Both the position numbers and the translations under genes were made by a program. From contig NZ_MYFN02000010.1 of NCBI RefSeq assembly GCF_004514425.2, forward strand, positions 1 through 64,000: a stretch of DNA of 64,000 bases, in the 5' to 3' direction. The stretch's first letter is position 1, and every line of letters starts with the position of its first letter. The notes beneath the pieces are model-generated. The model was not told where the DNA came from, did not search any database, and saw nothing but the letters and a program-made list of their open reading frames with translations. Shown one piece after another: positions 37,632 through 45,447 of the stretch. The stretch is from Shinella sumterensis. GTDB lineage: Bacteria; Pseudomonadota; Alphaproteobacteria; Rhizobiales; Rhizobiaceae.

Positions 37632-38006
37632 GCTTCAGCAACAATCAAGGCGCAAAGTGCCAACCCATTCACGCAAAGTCCCTAGCGCCTCACGCAAAGC
37701 CCCGTGCTAACTATTTGATTTTATTGATGCAGAGTACTCTGCGTCCCGGTGCCGCGCGAAGTGACGCAAAGTTACGCAAAGTCCAGCATTCTCAGGGTTT
37801 GCAGCATACGCAAAGTACGTCACGCAAAGTCCACCCCTACGGGGGAGGCGACGCTTTGCGCGCGCCGCCCCGCCCCTTGTGGTCTTGGGGTCGCGAGGCC
37901 AGACAAAGTGTCCATCTAGGCTTCTCGACCTATCGGGGCGCCCTTGGTCGGATGCGTCCACGCCTCGATAATACAAGGACACACTTCCCGGACATGGGGG
38001 GAAGGC
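37632..38006. other. Origin-like iteron region
   Basis: 375 bp with repeated CGCAAAGT boxes. Three at 37651, 37672 and 37693 have an exact 21-bp period; three more (37755 as CGCGAAGT, 37765, 37775) have a 10-bp period; then 37809 and 37823; and one inverted at 37853-37860. Between the first two groups lie an AT-rich tract (37708-37728) and a perfect 14-bp palindrome, GCAGAGTACTCTGC (37729-37742). This is the layout of an iteron-controlled replication origin next to the Prim-Pol/helicase gene. An open frame crosses it but its repeats change frame and it has no coding character. Confidence 0.7.
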
Positions 38007-38606
38007 ATGCCTAAGAAGCGCACCGAGCGACAACAAGCCTGGAGCCGTTTCGGCCTTCCACAAGCCGGCAGAGCGGCGCTTGCGGAGTTCAACGCGAATG
38101 TCCGACCGTTTCTCCAGCGGTGCGGGGCAAAACGTCGGACTGACGGTGAGCCATGCCAGGCCCCTGTAGTGCCCGGAAAGAACCGTTGCCGCTGGCATGG
38201 CGGCTTGGTCCCTTCAGGCGATCAGTGGCACAAATTGCAGTGGCCGAAGGGTGATGCGAAGGATTGGCAGAAGAAGCTCAATGCCAAATTGAAGCGGGAC
38301 GAGCGCAATCGCCGGCGCAAGGAGCGGCGCCTGGCAGAAATGTCTCCCGAGGAACGGGCGAAGTATGATGAATGGGCAAAGTACCATCGCCCAGGATCGA
38401 AAATCGAAAGATCAAAGCCGCGCGCCGCTAAGAATGCGGCCGTGGCCTTTAAGGCGAGTGCCGAGGCGCCCGAGCGACCAGTCTCGCGAGAGATCGCAGA
38501 GTTACAGGCCCAAGCCGCCTATCTGGAGGCAGAGCGCGATCGATACCGCTCGCTGGCCCTCGCTGAACAGGAACAATCCAATGAAGACCGAGGAGTTTTT
38601 TCATGA
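38007..38606 (+). CDS. HGG-type small zinc-binding protein
   Basis: 199 aa, very basic. A probable metal-binding cluster CGAKRRTDGEPCQAP...NRCRWHGG resembles the HGGxSTG family found in phage and plasmid regions. A long charged helical stretch follows, with a coiled-coil-like C-terminus. ATG at 38007 has GGGGGAAGG upstream. Its stop overlaps the next gene by 4 bases. Function unknown; DNA binding is plausible. Confidence 0.72.
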   Translation: MPKKRTERQQAWSRFGLPQAGRAALAEFNANVRPFLQRCGAKRRTDGEPCQAPVVPGKNRCRWHGGLVPSGDQWHKLQWPKGDAKDWQKKLNAKLKRDERNRRRKERRLAEMSPEERAKYDEWAKYHRPGSKIERSKPRAAKNAAVAFKASAEAPERPVSREIAELQAQAAYLEAERDRYRSLALAEQEQSNEDRGVFS

Positions 38607-38923
38607 GCCGCTTTAAGGATCGTAGGGAAACGATGGAACTAGCCAGGCATCGAGTTCAAACGGATGGCGTAGAGGCTGCTGTGGACGCGCTCATCTCGGT
38701 TTGTCGAGACCCCAAGGCGCCAGCCCCGGCCAAAAGCACAGCCGGCACCAGCTTGCTGAGGGCGGCAGGGTTTTTCGATCGAGACAGCAGCCAGCAAGAC
38801 AAGGAGCCTCACGAAATGACTGCGGCGGAGCTGCGCGCGCAATCGGCAAAGTTAGAAAGGGCTCGGGACGCCATGCTTGCCCAAATGGAAGGAGGCGCGG
38901 ACGACGGCAATGCGTTCGACTAG
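38603..38923 (+). CDS. Small hypothetical phage-type protein
   Basis: 106 aa, helical and charged, with GVEAAVDALISVCRDPKAPA then STAGTSLLRAAGFF, a pattern like small packaging or DNA-binding phage proteins, but not enough to name it. Overlaps the HGG-type gene (ATGA), so the two are coupled. Confidence 0.65.
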   Translation: MSRFKDRRETMELARHRVQTDGVEAAVDALISVCRDPKAPAPAKSTAGTSLLRAAGFFDRDSSQQDKEPHEMTAAELRAQSAKLERARDAMLAQMEGGADDGNAFD

Positions 38924-38963
38924 GTCGCGCTTTACGATTGATCGCGTGACTTCTGTATCGTTC

Positions 38964-39032
38964 GTCCCGGGACAAACACACATCAAAAAGACAAATAAAA
39001 TCATTGACTTAGCGTGACCCTTTTTGTAGCTT
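38964..39032 (+). promoter_or_regulatory. Candidate promoter with upstream palindrome
   Basis: TTGACT (39004-39009), 17-bp spacer, TAGCTT (39027-39032), 37 bp before the start of the next gene. A perfect palindrome GTCCCGGGAC lies at 38964-38973, about 30 bp before the -35 box, and could be an operator. Confidence 0.5.
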
Positions 39033-39069
39033 GGTAGTCATCAGCAACGACCTAAGTGAGGAACTGAGC

Positions 39070-39426
39070 ATGGCAGATGACTTCACCTCTATCGAATGCC
39101 TCGACGTGCCTGACAACCGCGCCGCGATATTTGAAATAATGAGCTGGGACGACCCGGTTATGGTAGGCACACCGCGAGGGCCAGACGGTCATTTCGTAAT
39201 CGACGGTGTCGTTCCGGTGGAAGTTGCGGTTGAGATCAACGCGCTGTTTGCACGGCGCGCAGGGGTGAGCCTAGATGTCTTTGGCCTTGACGCTCTCGAC
39301 CTTGCCGAGACGGGGTCAGCGACAGACCGCGTTCTGATCGAAGCCTTGGTGCCATTCGCCATTGCCGAGCAGGCACAAACCATCTGCGATGCACACAACG
39401 CCAGCCTGGCGCCTATCGGCACCTGA
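39070..39426 (+). CDS. Hypothetical protein
   Basis: 118 aa, acidic, soluble; no motif recognised. ATG at 39070 follows GAGGAAC. It has its own promoter-like sequence and terminator, so it is a single-gene unit between the HGG-type pair and the recombinase. Such isolated units in phages are often accessory (moron) genes. Confidence 0.65.
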   Translation: MADDFTSIECLDVPDNRAAIFEIMSWDDPVMVGTPRGPDGHFVIDGVVPVEVAVEINALFARRAGVSLDVFGLDALDLAETGSATDRVLIEALVPFAIAEQAQTICDAHNASLAPIGT

Positions 39427-39446
39427 TCTGTCTATCCAGACAAGCA

Positions 39447-39474
39447 AAGCGCCCCGGTTCATGACCGGGGCGTT
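39447..39474. terminator. Bidirectional terminator
   Basis: CGCCCCGGT, loop TCATG, ACCGGGGCG: a 9-bp stem between the convergent hypothetical gene (stop at 39426) and the serine recombinase (stop at 39504), with A-rich and T-rich flanks on either side. Confidence 0.7.
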
Positions 39475-39503
39475 GTCGTTTCAGGCTATCGACCTCTCAG
39501 GCG

Positions 39504-40178
39504 TCAGGCGGCGCGCTCGGCAACCCGCTTAACCTGCACTGCGCTCCACTCACCGCCGCGAGGCGTCGGGATGCCGCGAGCATTCAATTCAGCCGCGACG
39601 GTGCGCAGCGATGCGCCGGAGGCCTGTAGCTCTTGGATGATCGGCGCGACCAGTGCGGCGCGCTCATCCGCCTTCTTGGCGCGAACGGCAACGCTCACGG
39701 CAGGACCGCGCGCCCGAACGTCGGCGAAGTTGCCACGATCACCCCCTAGACACTTGCCTCGTGCCTTTGCGGCCTGGAGAGCAGCTTTCGTGCGTTGCGA
39801 GATCATTTCGCGCTCATGCTCTGCCACAGCGGCGAGGATGTGGACCGTGAGGCGGTTCGCCTTCGGGAAGTCCACAGCCGTAAAGTCCACACCGCTTTCC
39901 ATCAGATTGCTGATAAAAGCCACGTTGCGCGCCAGACGGTCGAGCTTTGCTATGATCAACGTCGCGCCGTGCAACTTGCAGAGCCGGAGGGCTTCGGCGA
40001 GCTTGGGGCGATCGTTGCGCTTGCCGCTCTCGATTTCCGTCACCTCTGCGACCAGTTGCCAGTTGCCGCCGTTGAGGTAGGCGCGGACGGCTTCTTGCTG
40101 CGCTTCGAGACCGAGGCCGCTTGCGCCCTGGCGGACCGTGCTGACGCGATAGTAAGCGATGAACTTGCCGTTTGCCAT
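39504..40178 (-). CDS. Serine recombinase / resolvase
   Basis: 224 aa small serine recombinase. The N-terminal catalytic domain has nucleophile Ser13 in AYYRVSTVRQ and the KLDRLARN patch; the C-terminal part has a long helix and a recombinase-type HTH (LRTVAAELNARGIPTPRGG). Full length with no visible defect. It is the only minus-strand gene in this part of the element. A candidate binding dyad lies directly upstream. Confidence 0.9.
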   Translation of the reverse strand: MANGKFIAYYRVSTVRQGASGLGLEAQQEAVRAYLNGGNWQLVAEVTEIESGKRNDRPKLAEALRLCKLHGATLIIAKLDRLARNVAFISNLMESGVDFTAVDFPKANRLTVHILAAVAEHEREMISQRTKAALQAAKARGKCLGGDRGNFADVRARGPAVSVAVRAKKADERAALVAPIIQELQASGASLRTVAAELNARGIPTPRGGEWSAVQVKRVAERAA

Positions 40179-40728
40179 TGCCGTTCCTGCCCGGTTTAGA
40201 CGCTGTTACGTTTTCGTCTACGTTCGTTGCCATTAATGTAACACCTATTTTGGCGGCGTCAATGTCAGCCATCAGGTCAGCGTTATAAGATGAACAATAG
40301 ACCGCGGCCGCGGCGGCCGCGCCGGCCCGAAAAGGGGCGGACCCCGCCCCCGCCCCCGGACCACCCCTCCGGCATAGTCGCCCAACGCCGCCGAAAATGG
40401 GCATCCACCCCCGCTAGGAATTTGCGCCGTGCTGGAACTTTTGGACTCGCCATTCGCTTCGACGAGCTGGCTTCGGCGGCCAATCCCTGCTATGTTCGAT
40501 GCGCTGGTAAATTCTTGCGAGGCGAGCGCGCAGGGTCCGCGCCCGAAAAGGGCGAACGTCAATCAACCCGTCCATCGGCGAGCTTTTCGCCGCGATCGGC
40601 CTTGATCCAGCGACCCTATGACGATCTGCCCGCTACTGTCCCAATTTCTCGCCAAAAAGAGCGCGCCCCGGCCGTATATATCGGCTCGGCATTCCGGCCC
40701 ACATTCAGACCATAACGAGATCTTCGCG
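40179..40728. other. 550-bp spacer with GC-extreme tract
   Basis: No supported gene. Next to the recombinase is the dyad at 40204-40243. Around 40302-40365 the sequence is almost pure G/C with two NotI-type GCGGCCGC octamers. From 40400 on all frames are short and lack ribosome sites. It separates replication/regulation from virion-protein genes, just where head genes would be expected. Confidence 0.5.
40204..40243. promoter_or_regulatory. Inverted repeat upstream of the serine recombinase (candidate res site)
   Basis: TGTTACGTT (40204-40212) and AATGTAACA (40235-40243) form 9-bp arms with one mismatch over a 40-bp span, 25 bp before the recombinase start. Position and form fit a resolvase-binding or autoregulatory site. 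Confidence 0.4.
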
Positions 40729-41208
40729 ATGGATACTGACGTGGACCCTACCGTAGCAAACCGAATGGCAAGAGAAGCCGCCGGGCATTTCAGGAACGCA
40801 GGCGACATCTTCGGCAACCCGTCGCATGAACTGCGGCAGGGTCTTGGCGGCCTCCTTCTGCTGGCGACGAAGCAAGCGCACTATCAACCCGACACCGGCC
40901 CGACGCATGATCTTCTCGCCGCCGTTTACGAAGGACTTGGCGGGGCGATCTCTGCGCTCAGAAACGACATGAGTATTGCGGACTTGGAAGCGGGCATGTT
41001 CGCAGCGGCCCGGCTGGTGCGGGACATCGACGCCGGAGCCCTTGAGGGCGATCGACAGTCCGATGACAGGTGCAAGGCGCGCATTCTGACCCTCCAGCTT
41101 CGCGCCGCAGAGTATCGGGAAGATATCGAAGCTCGTCGCAGGAAAAGGCAACCGCTGGCCCTTGAAATCAAGATGCCGGCCGCCACTCAACCGGTCTTCC
41201 GGGGGTGA
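40729..41208 (+). CDS. Hypothetical phage-type protein
   Basis: 159 aa, helical, soluble. No motif recognised. ATG at 40729 is chosen because the acidic MDTDVDPT N-terminus starts a better composed frame than the Pro-rich upstream extension. It ends 7 bp before the next unknown gene and precedes the DNA-ejection genes, so it may belong to the virion module. Confidence 0.6.
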   Translation: MDTDVDPTVANRMAREAAGHFRNAGDIFGNPSHELRQGLGGLLLLATKQAHYQPDTGPTHDLLAAVYEGLGGAISALRNDMSIADLEAGMFAAARLVRDIDAGALEGDRQSDDRCKARILTLQLRAAEYREDIEARRRKRQPLALEIKMPAATQPVFRG

Positions 41209-41215
41209 TCGCGAT

Positions 41216-41653
41216 ATGGCCGATGGAAACAGCCACCTCTCCGAAACGATCAAACACCTGGACGCCGCAATGACCGGGCCGGCGCTGATCTCGTGCGCTC
41301 AGGCGCTTCACCACCTGGTTCACGCCGTGGGTTACGGCTCCCTTGATCCCGCGTTGATCTCTGACGCATCTCAGCGGCTTTTCGCTGTGGCGCCGCGCGT
41401 TGCCGAGCTGGCGGCCGGGCGCATCACACCTGAAGAAATCTATTTCTGTCTCGGCTACGCGACCGCTGCCCTCACGACTACGGACGCAGTGCGCCGACCT
41501 TGGGTTCTCGCCGCGGTCGCCCTGCTGGAGGCAGATTTGCGCAGCGTCTATCTGCGCGACGCCATCTCTTCAGGTCCGCAAGCCGATCTCGCCTTTGTGA
41601 TCGCCAAAATTTCTCACACAGCAGTCTTTCAAGACAGCCCGGCCATTCACTGA
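41216..41653 (+). CDS. Hypothetical phage-type protein
   Basis: 145 aa, mostly alpha-helical with hydrophobic helices (ALISCAQALHHLVHAVGYG). No family recognised. Tightly placed (7 bp after the upstream gene, 9 bp before the ejection-protein gene), so probably one transcript with the virion genes. Confidence 0.62.
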   Translation: MADGNSHLSETIKHLDAAMTGPALISCAQALHHLVHAVGYGSLDPALISDASQRLFAVAPRVAELAAGRITPEEIYFCLGYATAALTTTDAVRRPWVLAAVALLEADLRSVYLRDAISSGPQADLAFVIAKISHTAVFQDSPAIH

Positions 41654-41662
41654 GGTTTCGCC

Positions 41663-43000
41663 ATGTCCATCAGATCCAATGGTTTCTACAATAACGAGGC
41701 AATCGCGAATGCCGCCGCCAACCTCGCCGGCCTTTTCCAGCCGCCGAGCGGCGCCGAGGTCGCGAACTATGCTCTGGCTGATGAGCGCCGAGCCAAAATG
41801 AACCAGCTCGCTTGGCTCTTCGACAACCCCGACGACCCGACCGCCTCGAGGCGCTCGGCGCTGACCGGCGTTCAGGGATATGGCCAGACCCCGGACGGCT
41901 TCACCTACAACGTTGACCGAGGTTACCAGGCATCGACTGAAAACAACGTTCGCGACAATGCTCGCGCGCTTGCCGAGCGGGGAATGATCGAGGACGCGAC
42001 GACGCAGCGTCTTGGCATTCCTGATGTGAACGCCCGCTACAAGGTGGACAGTGAGGCCTCGGTCAGCCGCGGAAACAATCTCCGCGACAATCAGACCAAG
42101 ACCATCACGACGCTGCTCAATCCGCTTGATCCGGGTCAGACCCGGCCCGAGGTTTCGGAAGAATTCATGAAGCTGCTGGATATGCCGGCGGTTGGCACCG
42201 CGTCAGGTATTGCCAAGTTGCCATCCGAAACCGAGTGGCAGGCAGCGCAAAACCAACGGCTGGTCGATAGCGGCAAGCTCACCGACACAGATCTTGTCGA
42301 CATCATCATGGGCGAGCGCCAGCCCGTTCAGGCGCTCGGCGCCGACGGAAAGCCGGTTTACCTGTCGCCTGGTGCCGCTGTCCGCGAACGTGCGCAGCCG
42401 CTTCAGAAAGAGCAAACGCCCGGCATGTCGGTTACGCTGCCGGACGGCACCGTTGTGCAGCAGGGCGGCAAGGCACTCACCGAGGGGCAATCGAAGGATA
42501 GCGTCTACTTTACGCGCGCATCCGGCGCGGTTCCGAAGCTCGACCAGTACGGCGACGCGCTCACCGAGATCACCGGAAAGATCGGAAGCGCAACGGAAAA
42601 GGCGGGCGGGAATTTCATCAAGTCGAAGGAATATCAGCTAGCCGAGCAGGCTGGGCTGGAGTTCCTTCAGGCCATCCTGCGCAAAGATACTGGCGCGGCG
42701 ATTACGACGGCCGAGCAGACCGAATACGGTCGCGTATATCTCCCCCAGCCCGGCGACAGCCAGGAACTGCTCGCGCAGAAGAAAGCATCTCGCTCCCGAG
42801 CCCTGGCGGCCATTCGCCTTGGCTTGCCGCCGGATGCCATCATCAACGCAGAGCGCGCGGGCGTCGATCTCAGCGCGTCTGTATTACCGACGGAGCGGAA
42901 CACGACCGCGGTTGATGCTGCCGAGCCTGTCTATGCTACGAACCCACAGACCGGGGAACGCCTAATTCTGCGCAATGGTGCATGGGAGCCCGTACAATGA
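41663..43000 (+). CDS. Phage internal virion / DNA-ejection protein
   Basis: 445 aa. The C-terminal half has FLQAILRKDTGAAITTAEQTEYGRVYLPQPGD followed by a Lys/Arg-rich RALAAIRLGLP patch, seen in podovirus-type DNA-transfer proteins that enter the host envelope with the genome. No signal peptide. Overlaps the next gene (ATGA). Confidence 0.65.
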   Translation: MSIRSNGFYNNEAIANAAANLAGLFQPPSGAEVANYALADERRAKMNQLAWLFDNPDDPTASRRSALTGVQGYGQTPDGFTYNVDRGYQASTENNVRDNARALAERGMIEDATTQRLGIPDVNARYKVDSEASVSRGNNLRDNQTKTITTLLNPLDPGQTRPEVSEEFMKLLDMPAVGTASGIAKLPSETEWQAAQNQRLVDSGKLTDTDLVDIIMGERQPVQALGADGKPVYLSPGAAVRERAQPLQKEQTPGMSVTLPDGTVVQQGGKALTEGQSKDSVYFTRASGAVPKLDQYGDALTEITGKIGSATEKAGGNFIKSKEYQLAEQAGLEFLQAILRKDTGAAITTAEQTEYGRVYLPQPGDSQELLAQKKASRSRALAAIRLGLPPDAIINAERAGVDLSASVLPTERNTTAVDAAEPVYATNPQTGERLILRNGAWEPVQ

Positions 43001-44514
43001 GCGATCTGCCGCCCCTCCCGACCGGATTTCAGCTCGTAACAAAGCCGGACCTACCACCGCTCCCCGAAGGGTTTGTGTTGGGAAGCGTCCAGCCGCGTAC
43101 CGAAAACGAGGTCCGCGCTGAATTCGACAACATGCCCTGGTATCAGAAAGCGGCAGTTGCCGCCGACGATGTGGCCCGATCGACCGCTAATGGCGCGACC
43201 TTCGGCTATGCCGACAAGCTTGCGGGATGGGCGAACGGCACCGGCACCGAGGCCGAGCGGCAGAAGAGCGACGAGGCTTCGATGCGCGGCGGCTCCGCGA
43301 CCACTACGGCAGAAATCGGCGGCGCAATCGCGACGCCCGTTCTTGCGGCAAGCGCCGGCCTTTCCTTGCCGCGCGTCGCCGGGTCGGTCTCCGGCGTCAC
43401 CGGCGCGGCTACGCGCTCCGGGCTCGCTGCCATCGAGGGGGCCGGCTACGGCGCGCTCACTGCCACCGGACACGATCAGGATATCGGCCAAGGCGCATTG
43501 ATGGGCGCAATCTTCGGCGGCGCGGGCAATGCTGCTGGCGAAGCGGTCGCTGGCGGCGCGCGCAAACTTGCTGGCGTGTTCAATCGCCGTCCGCAGATCC
43601 CGACGCTCGATGAGCTTTCGACAGCCGCGCGCCAGGCGTATGACGCTGCCGATAATGCAGGCGTGATTTTTACACCCCAAGCGACGAATAGGCTTCAATC
43701 TGAGATTATGCAGTCGCTTACGGACTTTGGCTTTGAGCCCGCATTGCAGCCCGGAGCCGCCGCCGTCCTGCGACGGCTAGAAGACCTCCGAGGCCAGAAC
43801 ATCACACTGAAGGGGCTCGACACGCTCCGCAAAGTCGCCGGCGGAGGCTTCATCCCCGGCAATAAGAGCAATAACGCCGCCGTATCGGCGATCGTGAACC
43901 GCATCGATGAGCTTGTCGGCAACACGCAAGCGGGCGAAGTCCTGAGTGGAAACGCAACAGCCGGTGCTGAAGCCCTGGCAACAGCGCGGAATTATTGGTC
44001 GCGGATGGCGAAGGCCAACTCGGTCACAGAAGCCGCGGCCCGTGGCGAACTGAACGCCGCTGCCGCTGGATCAGGGGCGAACCGCGAAAACGCTTCGCGC
44101 CAGGCCATGAAGGCGCTGCGGAACAACAGAAGCGCGACAAGGGGTTTCACTACCGACGAGCACGAGGCCTTGATGCGGGCGATTGTCGGCACGCCCGACC
44201 AGAACGCCCTCCGGCTCGTCGGCAAGCTCGCCCCGACTGGCATCGTGAGCGGGGCTCTTTCCAGCGGCGCGGGCTATCAGATGGGCGGGCCGCTCGGGGC
44301 GGTCGCGATCCCGGCAACCGGCTATGTGGCCCGCAAAGGCGCCGAGCGCATGCAAGACGGCTTCGTTCAGGATCTGGTCGATATCATTATGGCCGGCGGC
44401 AACAAAGCGGCCACCCAAGTCTCGCCGAACGCGCTTCAAGCTGCGATCGACGCGAACCGCAACACCTTCGTGAAGTCGGCGGCCGCTGCGGCTCAGTACG
44501 AAGGAAGCCGCTGA
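42997..44514 (+). CDS. Phage internal virion / DNA-injection protein with glycine-rich membrane-active region
   Basis: 505 aa. An N-terminal Pro-rich DLPPLPxGF repeat precedes a WYQKAAVAADDVARS-type segment. A long Gly/Ala-rich region (residues about 90-180) could insert into membranes, and a helical C-terminus follows. Together with the preceding gene it forms an ejection pair as in podoviruses. ATG at 42997 overlaps the upstream stop. Confidence 0.62.
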   Translation: MSDLPPLPTGFQLVTKPDLPPLPEGFVLGSVQPRTENEVRAEFDNMPWYQKAAVAADDVARSTANGATFGYADKLAGWANGTGTEAERQKSDEASMRGGSATTTAEIGGAIATPVLAASAGLSLPRVAGSVSGVTGAATRSGLAAIEGAGYGALTATGHDQDIGQGALMGAIFGGAGNAAGEAVAGGARKLAGVFNRRPQIPTLDELSTAARQAYDAADNAGVIFTPQATNRLQSEIMQSLTDFGFEPALQPGAAAVLRRLEDLRGQNITLKGLDTLRKVAGGGFIPGNKSNNAAVSAIVNRIDELVGNTQAGEVLSGNATAGAEALATARNYWSRMAKANSVTEAAARGELNAAAAGSGANRENASRQAMKALRNNRSATRGFTTDEHEALMRAIVGTPDQNALRLVGKLAPTGIVSGALSSGAGYQMGGPLGAVAIPATGYVARKGAERMQDGFVQDLVDIIMAGGNKAATQVSPNALQAAIDANRNTFVKSAAAAAQYEGSR

Positions 44515-44597
44515 AGCTCTCAGCGGCGCAAAGGCCCGCCCTATTGCAAGTTGATCAGACTGCCAGCATCATGGCAATGGCAGGTTGAGGGGCTTTC

Positions 44598-45074
44598 ATG
44601 AAATTACGACTTTCAGGTATATTCACGATTGCCGGCGCGCTTGCGCTGGCGGGCTGTCAGAGCTACCCGGCGACACCGGCCGAAAGCGTAACCGGAGCAG
44701 TTGCCGCGGCCGAGAATGCGCAGCGGCCCAAACGGCAACGCACCGTGCAGGAGTTCATGGATATGAACCCTGCTTTATCGCTGGTCGATGGGAAAGTGGT
44801 GTCCGCTGATCGGCGCGTGTTCATATTTGAGAGCGCGCCGCAGATCGTCACCACGACCCTGCCCGCGTACACGCCAGCACCGGGCTACTACAATAACTCA
44901 TCCTTTGCAGCTGCGGCCTACAATTTGAACTCAGCGGTTGGAACCGTACCTGCCGTGTCGCGCTCGACTGTCATGGTCTGCCGCGTTACTGTCCACGGGA
45001 AGGCTACCGGCAAGGGCTCAACGCCGTCTGACTGGACAGTCGAGGCGATGTCGATGCGCGGAAACTGCGCGTGA
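44598..45074 (+). CDS. Phage-encoded lipoprotein
   Basis: 158 aa with a lipobox in LALAGC (Cys about residue 20). The mature part has a Thr/Tyr/Asn-rich segment and a C-terminal domain with VMVCRVTVHGKATG. GAGGGG lies before the ATG. Could be a superinfection-exclusion or lysis-accessory lipoprotein; no family assigned. Confidence 0.7.
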   Translation: MKLRLSGIFTIAGALALAGCQSYPATPAESVTGAVAAAENAQRPKRQRTVQEFMDMNPALSLVDGKVVSADRRVFIFESAPQIVTTTLPAYTPAPGYYNNSSFAAAAYNLNSAVGTVPAVSRSTVMVCRVTVHGKATGKGSTPSDWTVEAMSMRGNCA

Positions 45075-45266
45075 TATGATTTGAGGCGCGGCAGGGGCCG
45101 AGATTTCGAAGGGACAGGCCCGGCTCGAAAGCTGTTCACGCACCAACTCCTTGATGAGAAGGTACACCAGCGCAAAGGCTGCAAGGAACAGCAGCAGGTC
45201 TTCAAGCGCGGGAAAGCGATAGTAGACCCCGAGGCCTAGCGTTACGATCAGTGCCAGTTTGAACAC
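45018..45266 (-). CDS. Small two-helix membrane protein, antisense-overlapping
   Basis: 82 aa with two hydrophobic segments (LALIVTLGLGVYY and LLLFLAAFALVYLLI) and a basic tail. Start is GTG at 45264-45266 with AGGAGGG 9 bases upstream, which argues that it is real. Its 3' end overlaps the lipoprotein gene by 57 bp on the opposite strand. Function unknown. Confidence 0.5.
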   Translation of the reverse strand: MFKLALIVTLGLGVYYRFPALEDLLLFLAAFALVYLLIKELVREQLSSRACPFEISAPAAPQIISRAVSAHRHRLDCPVRRR

Positions 45267-45447
45267 TCAGCTACCCTCCTGCTGATATCTATGCGGTTTT
45301 TTATGGACGCACTGAGATTGTGCGTCCTTAGAATTTTGTGTCGCTAATTAACACAAAATCTGCGCTTGATCGAAGCCCTGATTGCTATCGACTATGGACG
45401 CGCAACCTAGGATTTGCTTTTGTCGCAGGTCTGTGGAGGGCGGAATA

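Noticed and set aside
37651-37860. CRISPR-like array
   Set aside because: Repeats are only 8-9 bp with 10-21-bp periods, too short for CRISPR; iterons explain them.
37628-38014. Open frame overlapping the replication gene stop by ATGA
   Set aside because: It consists largely of the iteron boxes, which recur in different reading frames, and it has no coding character.
40290-40715. Pro/Arg-rich open frame in the spacer upstream of 40729
   Set aside because: Starts in a GC-extreme tract with no ribosome site; composition is that of noncoding GC-rich DNA.
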